From Enoplolaimus lenunculus (taxonomy: Eukaryota; Nematoda; Enoplea; Enoplida; Thoracostomopsidae), in contig JASANG010000561.1 of NCBI GenBank assembly GCA_030248215.1, positions 27,826 to 91,825 on the forward strand: a stretch of 64,000 bases of DNA, written 5' to 3'. The translations under genes and the position numbers were made by a program. This document shows, in pieces, positions 1 through 10,862 of this stretch (position 1 is its first letter; every line of letters begins with the position of its first letter). Below the pieces are notes generated by a model, which was given only the letters and a program-made list of their open reading frames with translations, did no database searches and was not told the DNA's origin.

Positions 1-1
1 C

Positions 2-946
2 AGCCTACGGTCCATCGAATCAGGACTTGGCGATATGACGTTTATGAATTATGTTCCAGACAATGATCGACTGCTAAGTTTCAACTGTCTGTCAACAATC
101 ACACGTTACGATCACGAGGGTTTTATTGTTAATTCAAACCGTCTAACCGCGGTATCGCATCTTCGCTGGTGGCGTGTTTTTCCAGTTTCAGGATGGCTCT
201 ACTTACCGGTAGCTGTATTGACCCTAACTTTAATGCGAGACTATATTTCACGAGCGCTTACCGCGGCTATTTGTGCGACACTGGTCGTGTACGAAATTTA
301 TTTTACAAACGCCGTCCTGAGTCAAATGATTGTTTCACAGCATATTCCGTTTCAATCGTGGTCTGAATTAATTGGTCAGCTACAAACGCGCGAGTTTGTT
401 TGGTTAGCATTCGAAAGTAACAATTCTTATCTGTGGAATAAACTTGGACAATCGTCTAATTTACTCAAATCTCCCTATAAACAGTTAGCTGAAGCTATCA
501 AATGTAACCCGATAGTGTACTCAAATAGCTTTCAAGATGCTGCATCTACAGTTACAGATAACCAATTATACTTCATGTATATTTCAAACGGTCAGTCAAT
601 TATCTGGTTACCATCGGCATTGAAATGGATCCCAATGGTTGATTCAGGCAAAATTGCGTCGTGTTCACTGCTACGACCGCAGTTGAACCATGCGTTGGTT
701 AACAAAATGAACATCGGTCTGTTACGGTTGATTGAAACTGGTCAAATTATTTTGCCTCAATTTGTACAATTTGGATCCCAGTATCGCGATGTGCAATCCG
801 ACATTTTGAAATTTGAACCTAAAACAACAATCGCGTTGACTGTGAACAATTTTGGTGAAATTTTCGCTGCACTTGTAGGCGCGCTGATGATGACGATTGC
901 ATGCGCACTGGTTGAACGACTAACCGTGATTGTGATTTTATATTGA
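2..946 (+). CDS. Ionotropic glutamate receptor-like (IR-type) channel, C-terminal part
   Basis: The frame is open to the window edge, so the gene is 5'-partial; the stop is at 944-946. In order I see: the end of the S1 ligand-binding lobe, with a P-x-x-x-R pattern (VPDNDR); a helix from about residue 50 of the ATG-started part (FPVSGWLYLPVAVL); a second helix ending in YFTNAVLSQ, which matches the M3 SYTANLAAFLT motif; the S2 lobe; and M4 (NFGEIFAALVGALMM) followed by a tail of only about 12 residues. This order defines the iGluR/IR superfamily of ligand-gated cation channels in the plasma membrane. Only about seven residues separate the first helix from M3, so either M1 or the M2 pore loop is missing. 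The match is remote, and it could belong to another divergent branch of the superfamily. The coding part visible here has no intron. Confidence 0.7.
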   Translation, partial: SLRSIESGLGDMTFMNYVPDNDRLLSFNCLSTITRYDHEGFIVNSNRLTAVSHLRWWRVFPVSGWLYLPVAVLTLTLMRDYISRALTAAICATLVVYEIYFTNAVLSQMIVSQHIPFQSWSELIGQLQTREFVWLAFESNNSYLWNKLGQSSNLLKSPYKQLAEAIKCNPIVYSNSFQDAASTVTDNQLYFMYISNGQSIIWLPSALKWIPMVDSGKIASCSLLRPQLNHALVNKMNIGLLRLIETGQIILPQFVQFGSQYRDVQSDILKFEPKTTIALTVNNFGEIFAALVGALMMTIACALVERLTVIVILY

Positions 947-996
947 AAATAGTTGTTCATTGTCGGTATTCTGAATTTATGTAGTAGTTTGTGATA

Positions 997-1249
997 CACT
1001 GTAAATTGCAATGAGTTGATTAATCAACTAAGAATGGAAAACTGGTCATTTCTGGCTATTTTTGAGTTAATAACAGTGACCATTGACTCACTGTGAGTTG
1101 ATTAAAATTCTGGGAGAGTTAATTAATTAAGTCAGAATGAATTCAATCAATTCAGAATTCTGAGTTCTGAAAAACCTAATTCAGAGCTCAGACTTATGAG
1201 TGGATTCAACTCATTATGAGTTAAAAGAAACTCACTGAAATTTACAGTG
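997..1249. mobile_element. MITE family A copy
   Basis: Starts CACTGTAAATTGCAATGAG and ends in the inverse (CTCACTGAAATTTACAGTG), flanked by TA on both sides. The interior is made of inverted GAGTT/AACTC words. Five other copies lie in the window. TA duplication suggests a Tc1/mariner-type partner. Confidence 0.8.
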
Positions 1250-1724
1250 TAGGTCTTCTAAATTTCAAACTAGTGAATCTTTAACAATGCATATTTTATG
1301 GCGTTATTGTTTTGCGTTACGGCAAGTTTTGTTGTTCGTAATTTGTGCAGGTCGCTTTAATAAAAGCATTAAGTATCAACAGAAGATAGCAGCTATGCAA
1401 ATAGTTGAAAGTAGTGTACAACCATCTATATCTCTACCGGTTGAAGAAGCGGTGTTCTCAAATGTGTATAGCACCTATCACCAGTCAGTGATCGCGTTGT
1501 TTGTGACATACAAACTACGACTGAATGTGAAATGCCTGCAGTACCAGGCAAGTTTGTAGTATGGTAAAAATGTACGAAACGTTGTAGCTTTAAGAGATAT
1601 TAAATTTGTCCGAATATTACAAAATCACACTAACACCCAACTGGTTTTAAGCGCTGCTTAAAGCTGAGAATGCGAGCCATCGCAGTAAAATACGGCCCTC
1701 AGGCACCATTGAACCTGTTGCGCT
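1250..1724. other. Spacer between the channel and F-box genes
   Basis: No gene is supported here. An ATG-started reading of 90 codons at 1287-1559 (+) begins with a hydrophobic stretch, but no splice phase links it to the channel gene. Part of it (about 1465-1495) is the inverted end of MITE family G (CACCTATCACCAG). Confidence 0.4.
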
Positions 1725-4700
1725 TTACCACCCGGGCACAAACAGCTTATCCAGCACGTCGTCAGATACCCACGGATGCGGATCATAAGTATCTTTTAGA
1801 GTAAAATCAACCGATTTCACATGCTCAGGGTACGTTCGTCCAATGATTTCAATCGTCCTTGTGTCAAGAATGCACAAAACGTGAAGCGAGCGCAACATTG
1901 TTGCCGCTGCAATCACCAATAACAGCATTTGATCGAGAGCTTCTGACGGTTGTGACTGAACGACAAGTTTTTCGATGCAATTGCCGTAATTTTGAGCAAC
2001 AATTGCAAGTTCTTCGTGGACTCGAGTCCGGATACTGTAGCATTCAAGAAATAAATGTTGAACTGGAATCGTCGGTTGAAGGGTGTCGCGTAAAATTCGA
2101 CTCGGGCAACGGGCGTTGAATTTTAACGTCACGCGGAATGCAGGAAATTTTGAGCTGAGCGCTGCCCAAGTGCCGGCTGGTATTGGGACGAATGTATGCT
2201 TGTCTTGTGATTGGCTGAGTAGTGATAGGTGTTTGAGTGGTCGGCGGTTCGGTTCTGAAATAAATAGGCAACAACGGTAAAAACACTATCAGAGCAAGGC
2301 TGCGTCTATAATTGCCCGGTTACAGTTTCAAAAATACCGGCGACGAAGGTCAACAAAAGTTGCCGGAGCCGAAGGTGAGGCGAAATTAGATAGTAAAAAT
2401 GATGGTTAGTTTGTTAATTTTAGCCAATATCTGTAATATGTTGTTAAGTGTTTGGTTTAACGCTAATTTTCTGCGAAATGTCGGAAATTCTTTCTTGAAA
2501 ATGGTGACAAAAGTAAAACGAAACGCGCTTAAACAGATAAATTTTGTATAACTATGCAAAATTTTACTACCGAACTTGCCGGAACCAACCTCCGGCAAAA
2601 ATTCTGCCGGAGCCGCAAGCAGACCTCCGGTTGTACCCTGCCTATTATATACACCAGGGAGTAACCAAAGCTACAAAATACCACAGCATGGCGTTAAAAT
2701 CTTTTGTTTTTACGCAATCTTGGCAATTTTTCGTCAAATTTGTACCCAAACGTTAAAACCCACCAACCGCACTAAACAAATAATTTTGGCAAAACTATAA
2801 GCCAAAATTTCACTACCAAAATTGCCGGAACCTTCGGCGAAAATTGTACCATAGTCGAACGTTGATTTTCTGCCGGAGCAGGAACCGTATAGACAGACCG
2901 GTTATATACCCTGATATATATGTACCTAAACGCGAAAAACTATTTACCTAAAAACAGCTGAGCAGATGCTTCATAAAAACTCGAATGATAACACCGTAAA
3001 TCTTCCAAAGATCGACAACAGTGAACAAGTTGAATCATTAACTCTGGTGATATTTTGCATACCAATTGCCGATTTTGTATATTTAAATATTGCAAATTCG
3101 ATATATGAGACTGCGACAGGAATGGATCAAAAATTGTATCGTTTAGCATTATTGGCATTTTGCCTAATAAAAAATACCGTATCCCCTTTGATATATACAA
3201 ACCAAATGCCTAATTGCTAATGCTTGTCTGGAGCACTTGTAGGACAGCTATTTTGTCCTGGCAGCCTTTCATAGTACCCGAGTATTAATAGGCCATATCC
3301 TGTAAACGCATCAGTGATACGTAGACTGCGAAAAATGTTGAGTCAAATTGACTCTCTCCGAAATAGGCTTTTTGGGACTACACAAAGCGAGTCAAAATTC
3401 GACTTCACCAAAGTCAAATTGAGTCGAATTTGACTCAGGCTGAGTCAAATTTTGACTCCGTTTGTGCAGTCAGGAAAAGCCTATTTCGGAGAGAGTCAGT
3501 TTGACTCACCATTTTTAGCAGTGTACAAATTTAAAATGTGGTTTAACTTTTACTAAAGTTAGAACATCTATCACCAATTGGATGTATCAGGGTGCAACCG
3601 GATATCTGTTTCCGTTCCGGTAAACATCGGTGTCCGTTTCCGTTTCCGATGTAGAAATAACGGAAACTATGTTATTTATGCTTTCAAAATTGGTTATAAA
3701 GCATGTATAGGTATATCTCGCAATTTTTAGGTACAGGTATACTGCTATTGTTAGAAATGAAATATTCGTTCTCGGTTTCCGTTAGTTTTAGTATCCGTTT
3801 ATACCCTGCGATGTGTATATACTTTTTTTCGACATTTGAGATATTCATTTTGGTTCACAAATTGAACACTAGAACAGTACAGGGTGGTGCTATACTTGTT
3901 GTTAATTTTAATGTCTTGCAACGCCGTCTGTCACCGTCCGTTTTACGCTGCGGTGTCGTACGCAAGAAATTCGCAGTAACGATACTGAACGGTGGGCACC
4001 CGGTGACGGACGGGACACCAGAATAACCACATTCAACCACGGTTATCAGTATATATCGGGTTCAATAATATTGCACTATACATAAATGGGCCCAAGCCTA
4101 AATGTAAGGATGAGCCTAGTCCTAAGCCTAAGCCTATGTCTAAACCAAAGCCTAAGCAAAAATTTAGTCTAAAGCTTAAACTGACTCTGTTACAGTCCCT
4201 CCGGAAAACGATCCGGCCCTGTTCTGTACATGAGCCCATAAATGTTACCAAAATTTCATCACAACTCACCAAAATCTAACTTTCTAAGAATAGCCGCAGC
4301 GTCATGACGGCTGAATAACGCAATTAATGGCTCAAAAAATTCTTTGCCTGCGTAGAACAGCGGGTTTTCACCGACGAATGCAATGCGTAATTTTTCAAGT
4401 TTAACACAACGAACAACTGCCAAGTAAAGACATTTACTCAGAAGCGTTCGATTCCATTCGATTCCTTGATTCACGCTAATGTCAAGAGATTTTATAGCGA
4501 CGCCATAAAGGTCGATCAAGCTATAAACAACACAACATTTTGCCACAACAAATTTCGTTTTAGACAACTACTAATAGAATTGTGTCAAACCGGATATATA
4601 CACTGTAACTTTCAATGAGTTGATTAATCAATTCAGCGAGCGAGTTGGTTATTTCTGAATTAACATCAGTGAACATTAACTCATTCTGAATTTTAGTTGA

Positions 4701-6177
4701 TTCTCACTCTGAGTTGAGTTGACTATGGGTGAGTTGATTGATTAGCTCAGAATGAATTGACTCAACTCAAAATTCTGAGTTCTGATAGTCCTAACTCAGA
4801 CTGAGTGGTTCAACTCATTCTCAGTTAAAATCAACTCACTAGAATTTACTGTGTACCAACCGATACTTTACTGGCGTTTTGAAAAAAATATTCATATCAG
4901 GATGCAACCTTGAATTCCGATTCCGATTGCACAATCAGTCAGAATTTTGACATTTTAATTTTAGACCTACTTGTTGTGATATGTTGCATTAAAATTCTGC
5001 ATCATTTATGTGTTAAATTGTTCTCGATTAGTTATCACTAATTGATTATATTTAGCTTTACAAAACCAAAAAAATGATAGTCAATTTTTTCATGCGACGT
5101 TTTTGACAATTGTTGCCAGCCAACAGACACTCTCAATGTTATAAGAAAACTTGTTGATACAAATTATTCGTATAGTCACAAAATTTGTAGTCCCGATTCC
5201 GGTGTAAATTTGCTGTTCCGATTCCGATTCCGGTACACTCCAGTTTTGTATTGCACCGTGATATGTATTCTAAAAATAACGTTTAAACAAGCACTATAAA
5301 GCAGGGTACAACCAGAGGTCTGCCTCCGACTCCGACAGAAAACCGCCCTCCGGCTTCGGTAGAATTTTTGCCGGAGGTCCGGCAATTTCGGTAGTAAAAT
5401 TTTGCATACTTTTGCACAATTTATCTGCTTAGCGCGTTTTCGTTTTACCTTTGTCACAATTTTCAGGAAACAATTGCGAACTTTCGCAGAAAATTAGCGT
5501 AAAACCAAACAACTCAACAACATATTGCAGATATTAATAGCTAAAATTAACTTATTAACCATGTTTTTGCTACCAATTTTTCGCCTCACCTCCGGCTTTG
5601 GCTTCGGCTCCGGCAAGTTTTGCTGATCTCCGGCACCGGCTCCGGATCTGACATTTTTCACCTCCGGTTGCACCGTGCTATAAAGCGCTACACTACTACT
5701 CATACTAATAGAGTTTTTTCTATCTTTAATACCAAAAAATGTTTTTAATAAAAGATTCTTGTGATATGATTTGAGTGTAAACCTAAGCCTATAAAGTGAA
5801 GCTTAGGCTGAGTTGTGGATGGGCAACTTTTCCACTGTGGGGTGGGAACTACAAAGTAACTATTTGAGAATACTGTTCGTGATTTTTCAAATTTAAGCTA
5901 TAAAATGACTTACATTTATCACGTAAACATACCATTAAACAACTAAAGACACATAGACATTTTGAAATTTAATTTTGTTTTTTCAATAAAGTCAACTCTA
6001 TAATTCAGGTAAAAGTTCAAAACTTTCCAAAAATTCAAATCAAAATTTTTTTCACAGTTTTAAATGTAACACTTACCGTAACTGGAATGGATCATAGCTG
6101 TCGACGTTATCAAAGACCAGTTTGACGTGAGTCCAATTTGCCGCAGATGTAAAACAGTTGTACCACTTTTTACAGAC
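1725..6177 (-). CDS. F-box/leucine-rich-repeat-like protein (5' exon missing)
   Basis: Four exons join in phase on the minus strand: 6177-6077, 4520-4270, 3163-2948 and 2161-1725 (stop TAA 1727-1725), each with GT-AG borders. The first traced exon begins VCKKWYNCF and continues NWTHVKL, the usual second half of an F-box (VCxxWy...W..v). The following exons read as irregular leucine-rich repeats (IKSLDISV, LEKLRIAF, NLQYLNIQ, LRSLHVLCIL). F-box/LRR proteins are substrate receptors of SCF ubiquitin ligases: the F-box binds SKP1 and the repeats hold the target. The C terminus is VPGW. The exon with the start codon and first F-box half is not identified; it must end in phase 0. The introns carry MITEs of families A, B, C, E and J. 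I am fairly sure of the exon chain and less sure of the subfamily. Confidence 0.72.
2310..2640. mobile_element. MITE family E copy (degraded)
   Basis: Rich in inverted CCGGAGCC/GGCTCCGG words and ends CCTCCGGTTGTACCCTG, the family E terminus. The left end is worn. It lies in the last intron of the F-box/LRR gene. Confidence 0.55.
3323..3523. mobile_element. MITE family B copy
   Basis: Almost one long palindrome. The left arm carries AGTCAAATTGACTCTCTCC and the right arm its inverse; ends CAGTG followed by TA. It lies in an intron of the F-box/LRR gene. Confidence 0.8.
3588..3808. mobile_element. MITE family F copy
   Basis: Starts CAGGGTGCAACCGGATAT and ends ATCCGTTTATACCCTG, imperfect inverted termini of the hAT-like CAGGG type. 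The interior is built of CCGTTTCCGG words. Confidence 0.6.
3879..4022. mobile_element. Family J GC-rich element
   Basis: Begins AGGGTGGTGCTATACTT and is filled with CpG-rich CCGTC/GACGG words, unlike the AT-rich surroundings. Related copies lie near 9192, 14423, 25572, 33612 and 53006. Confidence 0.5.
4087..4238. mobile_element. MITE family C copy (TTAGGC-like core)
   Basis: Contains CCTAAG-type hexamers and ends CCGGCCCTGTTCTGTACATG, a family C terminus. The left terminus is truncated. Confidence 0.6.
4601..4853. mobile_element. MITE family A copy
   Basis: Flanking TA, start CACTGTAACTTTCAATGAG, end AATTTACTGTG then TA. It lies in the intron between the F-box exon (6177-6077) and the first repeat exon (4520-4270) of the minus-strand gene. 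Confidence 0.78.
5302..5677. mobile_element. hAT-type MITE family E with 8-bp target duplication
   Basis: Starts CAGGGTACAACCAGAGG and ends CCTCCGGTTGCACCGTG. The eight bases CTATAAAG occur directly on both sides, a perfect hAT-style duplication. No transposase frame is present. Confidence 0.8.
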
Positions 6178-6285
6178 CTAAAATAGTTTTTTTGAAATGA
6201 TATTAAAATTCTACATTCGAGTATATCTAAATTTTTAGACAAACATGAACAATTCTACTGAACTAAATCGCTCTTGCTTAATTGA

Positions 6286-6575
6286 GCCAATGTAAAAGAA
6301 CAGGGGTGGAACAGTATTATCAGCATATTCCTAAGCCTAAACATAAGCCTAAGCGTAAGAATGAGCATATTCCTAAGCCTAAGCCTAAGCCTAAACCAAA
6401 GCGTAAGAATGAGCATATTCCTAAGCCTATGCCTAAGCCTAAACCAAAGCGTAAAAATGAGCATATTCCTAAGCCTAAGCCTAAAGCCAAACAAAAAATT
6501 AGTCTAAAGCATAAGCTTACTTTATATTATTCTAGTCTCACAGAAAAACGTCCCGCCCCTGATCTTTATATGGGC
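6286..6575. mobile_element. MITE family C copy with long TTAGGC-like array
   Basis: Inverted ends (GCCAATGTAAAAGAACAGGG and GCCCCTGATCTTTATATGGG) enclose three blocks of CCTAAG-type hexamers separated by GTAAGAATGAGCATATT. The hexamers create a false Lys-Pro-rich reading frame, which is not a gene. Confidence 0.8.
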
Positions 6576-6724
6576 TGTTAATTAGAACAACCCCAAATCA
6601 AATTTTATCCGGATTAACTTTTAAGGTCCCAAGGTCCCCTAAGATAAAAAAATCGAATTTTTAAAAAATTTAAATTAGGGCGTGCACGGAAGGTCATCGG
6701 CCAAATATGCAAACAATTTTCAAA

Positions 6725-6905
6725 ATCGAACCACCCCTGATTCGAACCTGTAGACAGGGGGGCGGTCAACTCCCCCCTGGAAACAATTTTGACCTTTTCT
6801 GGACAATTTTCAACCTTGCTTGTAAAAGTTAACAAAAGCCCTTGTGTGCGTCTCCTGAAATTTTTTTAGCTCCCTCCCCTCACAGCAAGATGAGCTAGCT
6901 ACGCG
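6725..6905. mobile_element. Family L element
   Basis: Carries the family L consensus: CCCCCTGGAAA early, CAACCTTGCTTGTAAAAG in the middle, AGCTCCCTCCCCT late. Better copies have inverted ends reading GCCCGTAGCCAG / CTGGCTACGGGC. Confidence 0.5.
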
Positions 6906-8778
6906 CATGAACTGACTCCCTTGGCAACGGAACCACTTTAGCTACTAGACTTACTAGGGCCGCATCGTAACAGAGATGTTGTTCGATGAAGCTAAAAATG
7001 TTAAGGATCGCAGGCTCCGGAGTTGTTGCCCAGTCTGTTACAATCATTTAAAATTTGCTAAAAAGCTTAAGGTCCATGTTATTTTCCGGGGCATCCGGTT
7101 TTCTTCCATAGACAAGCAGTAGGTATTAATTGACCCAGAGTGCAACGGTGCTACCAATCCAATTGAGGCAAGCAAATATTCACCAGGCTTTCTAAAAACT
7201 TTGAACAAAAACTAATGGACGTTTCCCAGCATTGAACGTGATACTACCACTTTTCCGCGATGTACCGGTATTTCTATCACGGAAACAAATATCGATTTTT
7301 ACTGGAAACAAATATCCGGTTACCCCACGGCATACTACAGATTTGTATACTTTTTGACTAAAGTACTTAGAAAAGGTCTTCGGCCTCTTCAAACTCTGTT
7401 ACCAAAGGCGACCCTGACTCAAAGTTAACGTTTACAAAACATTACAGAAAGCCAGAGTTTCGAAGCACACTGCAAAACCGGTAAAAGTTTACAAAAAACG
7501 CCGTCAAATTCTGAGCAAAACAGTCTGCTTTGGAGAGGCTACACCCAACTCTCTCACTTGACGTTGCTCAATGCGTCATTCTCAGCGTACAATACAGTGC
7601 ACTGACGTCATTATGATATCATAAATCTTTGCTGTAAGAAAAACTGTTTGCACAACAGGCGCATTTTTGAAAATTGGGATCACAACAACTTGTAGGTTAA
7701 TACAAAATCTCATCCAATCAAGATTATCGCTCCCACCACTACGCATTAGACTCTCAGGACTTAGACTGGATTATGGTTTTGGATGTTGATACACTGTTCG
7801 TAGGATGCAACCGGAATTCTAGTTCCGGTAGGGAAATCCGGTATTTTTAACTATCCGGTTACCGTATTAAATCCGGAGTTTTCTCGCCGAAAGTTTCTGG
7901 TATTTTGTGCATTGAAAATTTTTCTCATTCGAAAATTTAAGAAAATTTGGCATATTAATATTTTAACTTATTTTTTCAAAATTGTCTGAGCGTGTGCATT
8001 TGCCAAAATTTTCAATTTGTGCCATACTTACCGCCGATTTGCCAGTGCCGGAACAGGATAAAGTAGGCCCACAAATTCCGACGTTAGGGCCACTTGCGAT
8101 GATCGAAATATTTTTGAAAATTTTTGTTTAAAATATTGGGGTAAACTTTGTGCTTACAGCGAAGACCATTCAAGCATATCAAGAATTTTTCAATTTTGCA
8201 AAATACCTATTTAATATCAAAGCAGCGACAAGTAATTTTACATCCGCCACAACGTCATCATATGTTTAGGTTTGCAAAACCTGAATCAGCACCTAAATAC
8301 CACATTCGTTGCAACGTATTAACCACAAGAGTTAGGTTCATTTTTAACCAGCGAAATGCTTCTTAAAAACCCAATTGTTCAAAGTTTTTCAAGCATTCAC
8401 TATAGTTTGCATGACTAAAGCTGTATAAAACTTCGGTTTACTGTGATGCTATTTTTCTAACATCACAACTTACTGACATAGGCCCGTTGCCAGCTCATCA
8501 CATTATAGGGGGGCTAACAACGGGCATACAAGGGTTTCGCTGACCTAAAGCATATGGTTGACAATTTTCCAGGGGGAGGCTTAAATTTTTCCAGGGGCGC
8601 GGCTGAGCTGCCCCTGACTCCCCCCTTGGCTGCGGACCCACGATTGACAAAGTTGTTTAAATTGTAAATCGAACTGTGGTGTAGATTTGAAATCTTCCAA
8701 ATGTATTAATCACTTTATAAAAATATAACGTTAAAGTCCTCAATCCACAATGTTTTAATTTGAATTAATAGCCCTGGA
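6906..8778. other. Spacer upstream of the F-box gene
   Basis: It holds worn family E/F ends (about 7250-7331 and 7800-7880) and an inverted family L copy (about 8479-8635). It may also hold one short exon, listed separately. No other coding signal is visible. Confidence 0.4.
8032..8095 (-). other. Possible short exon upstream of the F-box gene
   Basis: On the minus strand a strong donor (GTAAGTATGG) follows 64 bases bounded by an AG. One frame reads SEFVGLLYPVPALANRR, reminiscent of the first half of an F-box, but its phase does not fit the next exon. The frame that does fit reads a GTGKSA-like string. The two readings conflict, so I keep this only as a candidate. Confidence 0.2.
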
Positions 8779-8914
8779 GGCCAGTGTTAATTTTAGGGCC
8801 GTAACAGTAGATTAAGCGTTTTCTAAAGCCTAAGCCTAAAACCTAAGCGTTGCAAAGTGTGTTTCTAAGCCTATGCCTAAGCCAAAAAATGTATAATCAA
8901 AAGTAACATGGACC
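8779..8914. mobile_element. MITE family D copy
   Basis: Ends read GGCCAGTGTTAATTTTAGGG and AAAGTAACATGGACC inverted, around a short CCTAAG-type core. Family D shares the hexamer core with family C but has different termini. Confidence 0.6.
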
Positions 8915-9191
8915 GCCCTGAAAACACCAGTTTTGTACCATTCGTTGTGTACCAGATTTGCGAATTCAGTTTGCCAGGGCTTTCAGTTTTAACTACGATG
9001 TATGATGCTAATAACGTATGATTTCTATTGATAGCCTAATTAGGTTTGACGTAACTTATTGTGCATTTATAGTTCGGAGACAAAGTGAGCGAAAAAGTTG
9101 AGTTAAACTTAAAATTTGAATTGCCGATGTCAAGTAAATATGAACTTGCGTAGGATTCGTTCATTGTATAGTCAGTCATTCGAATATAAAG

Positions 9192-9403
9192 GGTTGCACT
9201 ATACTTTACTGTGCCGAACGATGCCGCGCGCCGACGTGTGGCGTTATGGATTGCTAACAAAAATATAGGCAAAATCTACTTGGTTGCGGGCGACAACTCA
9301 TAAAATTTATGAAATTTTATGGTGCCGCACGAAGGTGAGCTTTGGCGTCCGGTGGTGCGCAGAGGCGTCCGGCAGCGCACAAGAAGTATAGCGCAACCAT
9401 AAA
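9192..9403. mobile_element. Family J element
   Basis: Starts GGTTGCACTATACTTTACT and ends AAGTATAGCGCAACC, an inverted pair, with a CpG-rich interior (GCCGCGCGCCGACG, GGCGTCCGGCAGCG). Confidence 0.6.
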
Positions 9404-9569
9404 GTTTGGAGTAGAACGAGACATCTGAATCAATATTGTAGTCCATATGCCTAAATTGAAATATTCTCGACTAAACCTCCTAGTTAGAATCTATACTAAT
9501 GTCAATGGTCTTTTCGGATCACTAAGCTCAAGACTCTGGGGACAGGTTAAACCACAAACAAAATAAATT

Positions 9570-10235
9570 GTTTTAAAATTTTAACACTCATACTTTCTCA
9601 AATTTTTAAGACATAAAAGTTTTGTGTTTCAGACATTAATAGCATTGAACAGCTCAGAAATTCGTTTCTTAAATTGTTAAAACATAAATGTCTTATATTC
9701 AAGAAATTGCGATTGCCAATTATTTATAAGACGAAAGTTTCTTTCTTTGAAGAAATAGTTGTCTTATATTCAAGAATGGATTTTGTGATTTTTATGTATG
9801 CAAAAAAGTTACTCCGTTTTCTTAAGAGAGTATATAAAAAATCAAATTTCAAAGATGTTTCGGGTTGAGCTCAGGCTCTCCGCAACCTAAGTTTACGTCT
9901 TGGACGTGTCTTAGTCGTAAAATTAGGGTATTGGATTGAGATTTAGCCCCAATTTTGTAGTCGGTTTTCATGACGAATCTATGTGTTTTATTTAAGTCAT
10001 GTTTGTCTTATATTTCAAAAATATTTGTCTTTTATATTTCAGAAATATTTTGCTAAATCGCTCATGAAACAAATTCTTAAATATAATACATTTAAGTGTA
10101 AAAACTTTTAGACCAATATTTCTGAAAAATTTAAGAGTCTTGAATTCAAGACATATACGTCTGCAGTCTGTATCAAGGCATAATTATCTTAAATTTCAGA
10201 CAATATTTCTTGAATACAAGACAATATATTTTGTG
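9570..10235. repeat. Cluster of CTTATATTCAAGAAAT repeats (family K)
   Basis: The word GTCTTATATTCAAGAAAT and its inverse recur many times (near 9690, 9755, 10010, 10140, 10200). The stretch looks like a degenerate palindromic element. It lies directly upstream of the lectin-GPCR A start codon, so it may overlap that promoter. Confidence 0.45.
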
Positions 10236-10294
10236 AGCACTGCTTTCGTTTGTATTTACAGAACTCAATAAAACGTCATATAGAGAAACAAAAT

Positions 10295-10862
10295 ATGACA
10301 CTCAAACTACATATTATACTAATTGCAACTGCAATACTTACAGCACTCCTATCACTTGCACGAGGTTACTGTGTTCGCCCAGAATTTAAGCAACACGAAA
10401 ACCTATGCTACGCAATCATTGATACTAGCGTTTTACTCGAAGTAGGCTATTCTGATGACATCACTGACGTTTGTCAATTTGCGTTCGGAGCTGACCCGGT
10501 GAGCATTTTGCCTGAATTTGTGACCCGACGTGAATTTTATCAATTTCAACGCTTTCTCAATCAAACTATCGGGCATTCAGCTCGAGTACTGGTGGGACTG
10601 CGAACTTTTGACCGGCAACCGTCACGAGAAACACTTCAGTGGATTTGGATTCATGAACAACTGTCAACCGACGGCCACTATTGGCTCCCTGGGCAGCCGG
10701 ATAAACTACCTCGCGGGGCGACGTGCGCTGTGATTGGTTGGAGCTCGAAGACGTACTCGGGTGGCATTATGGCTCCGTATGGAGGACATCAGTTTGGATT
10801 GGCGGATACAATTTGTGAGCTGAATCAAGAAGGCTTGACGATCGTTTGTCAAATGCCGGCGT
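10295..10862 (+). other. Exon 1 of lectin-GPCR A: signal peptide and C-type lectin domain
   Basis: The whole CTLD is in one exon ending in phase 1 (GCGT|GTAAGT). Framework marks are NLCYAI, DVCQFAFGADP, FYQFQRFL, VLVGL, WIWIHEQ, YWLPGQPD, ATCAVIGW and ADTICEL...IVCQ. QPD is the galactose-type calcium-site triplet in lectins that bind sugar. The partner WND triplet is replaced by LAD, so classical calcium-dependent sugar binding may be lost. Confidence 0.85.

Noticed and set aside
6286-6575. TTAGGC-like arrays as a telomere or nematode marker
   Set aside because: The arrays are short, imperfect and confined to MITEs scattered through genes, so they mark neither a chromosome end nor a phylum.
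6282-6581. Lys-Pro-rich frame that could pass for a repeat protein
   Set aside because: It is the translation of CCTAAG-type hexamers inside a family C MITE.
8026-8100. Nucleotide-kinase P-loop (GTGKSA-like string)
   Set aside because: The GxxxxGK spacing is not met, no partner exon exists, and another frame of the same bases looks F-box-like.
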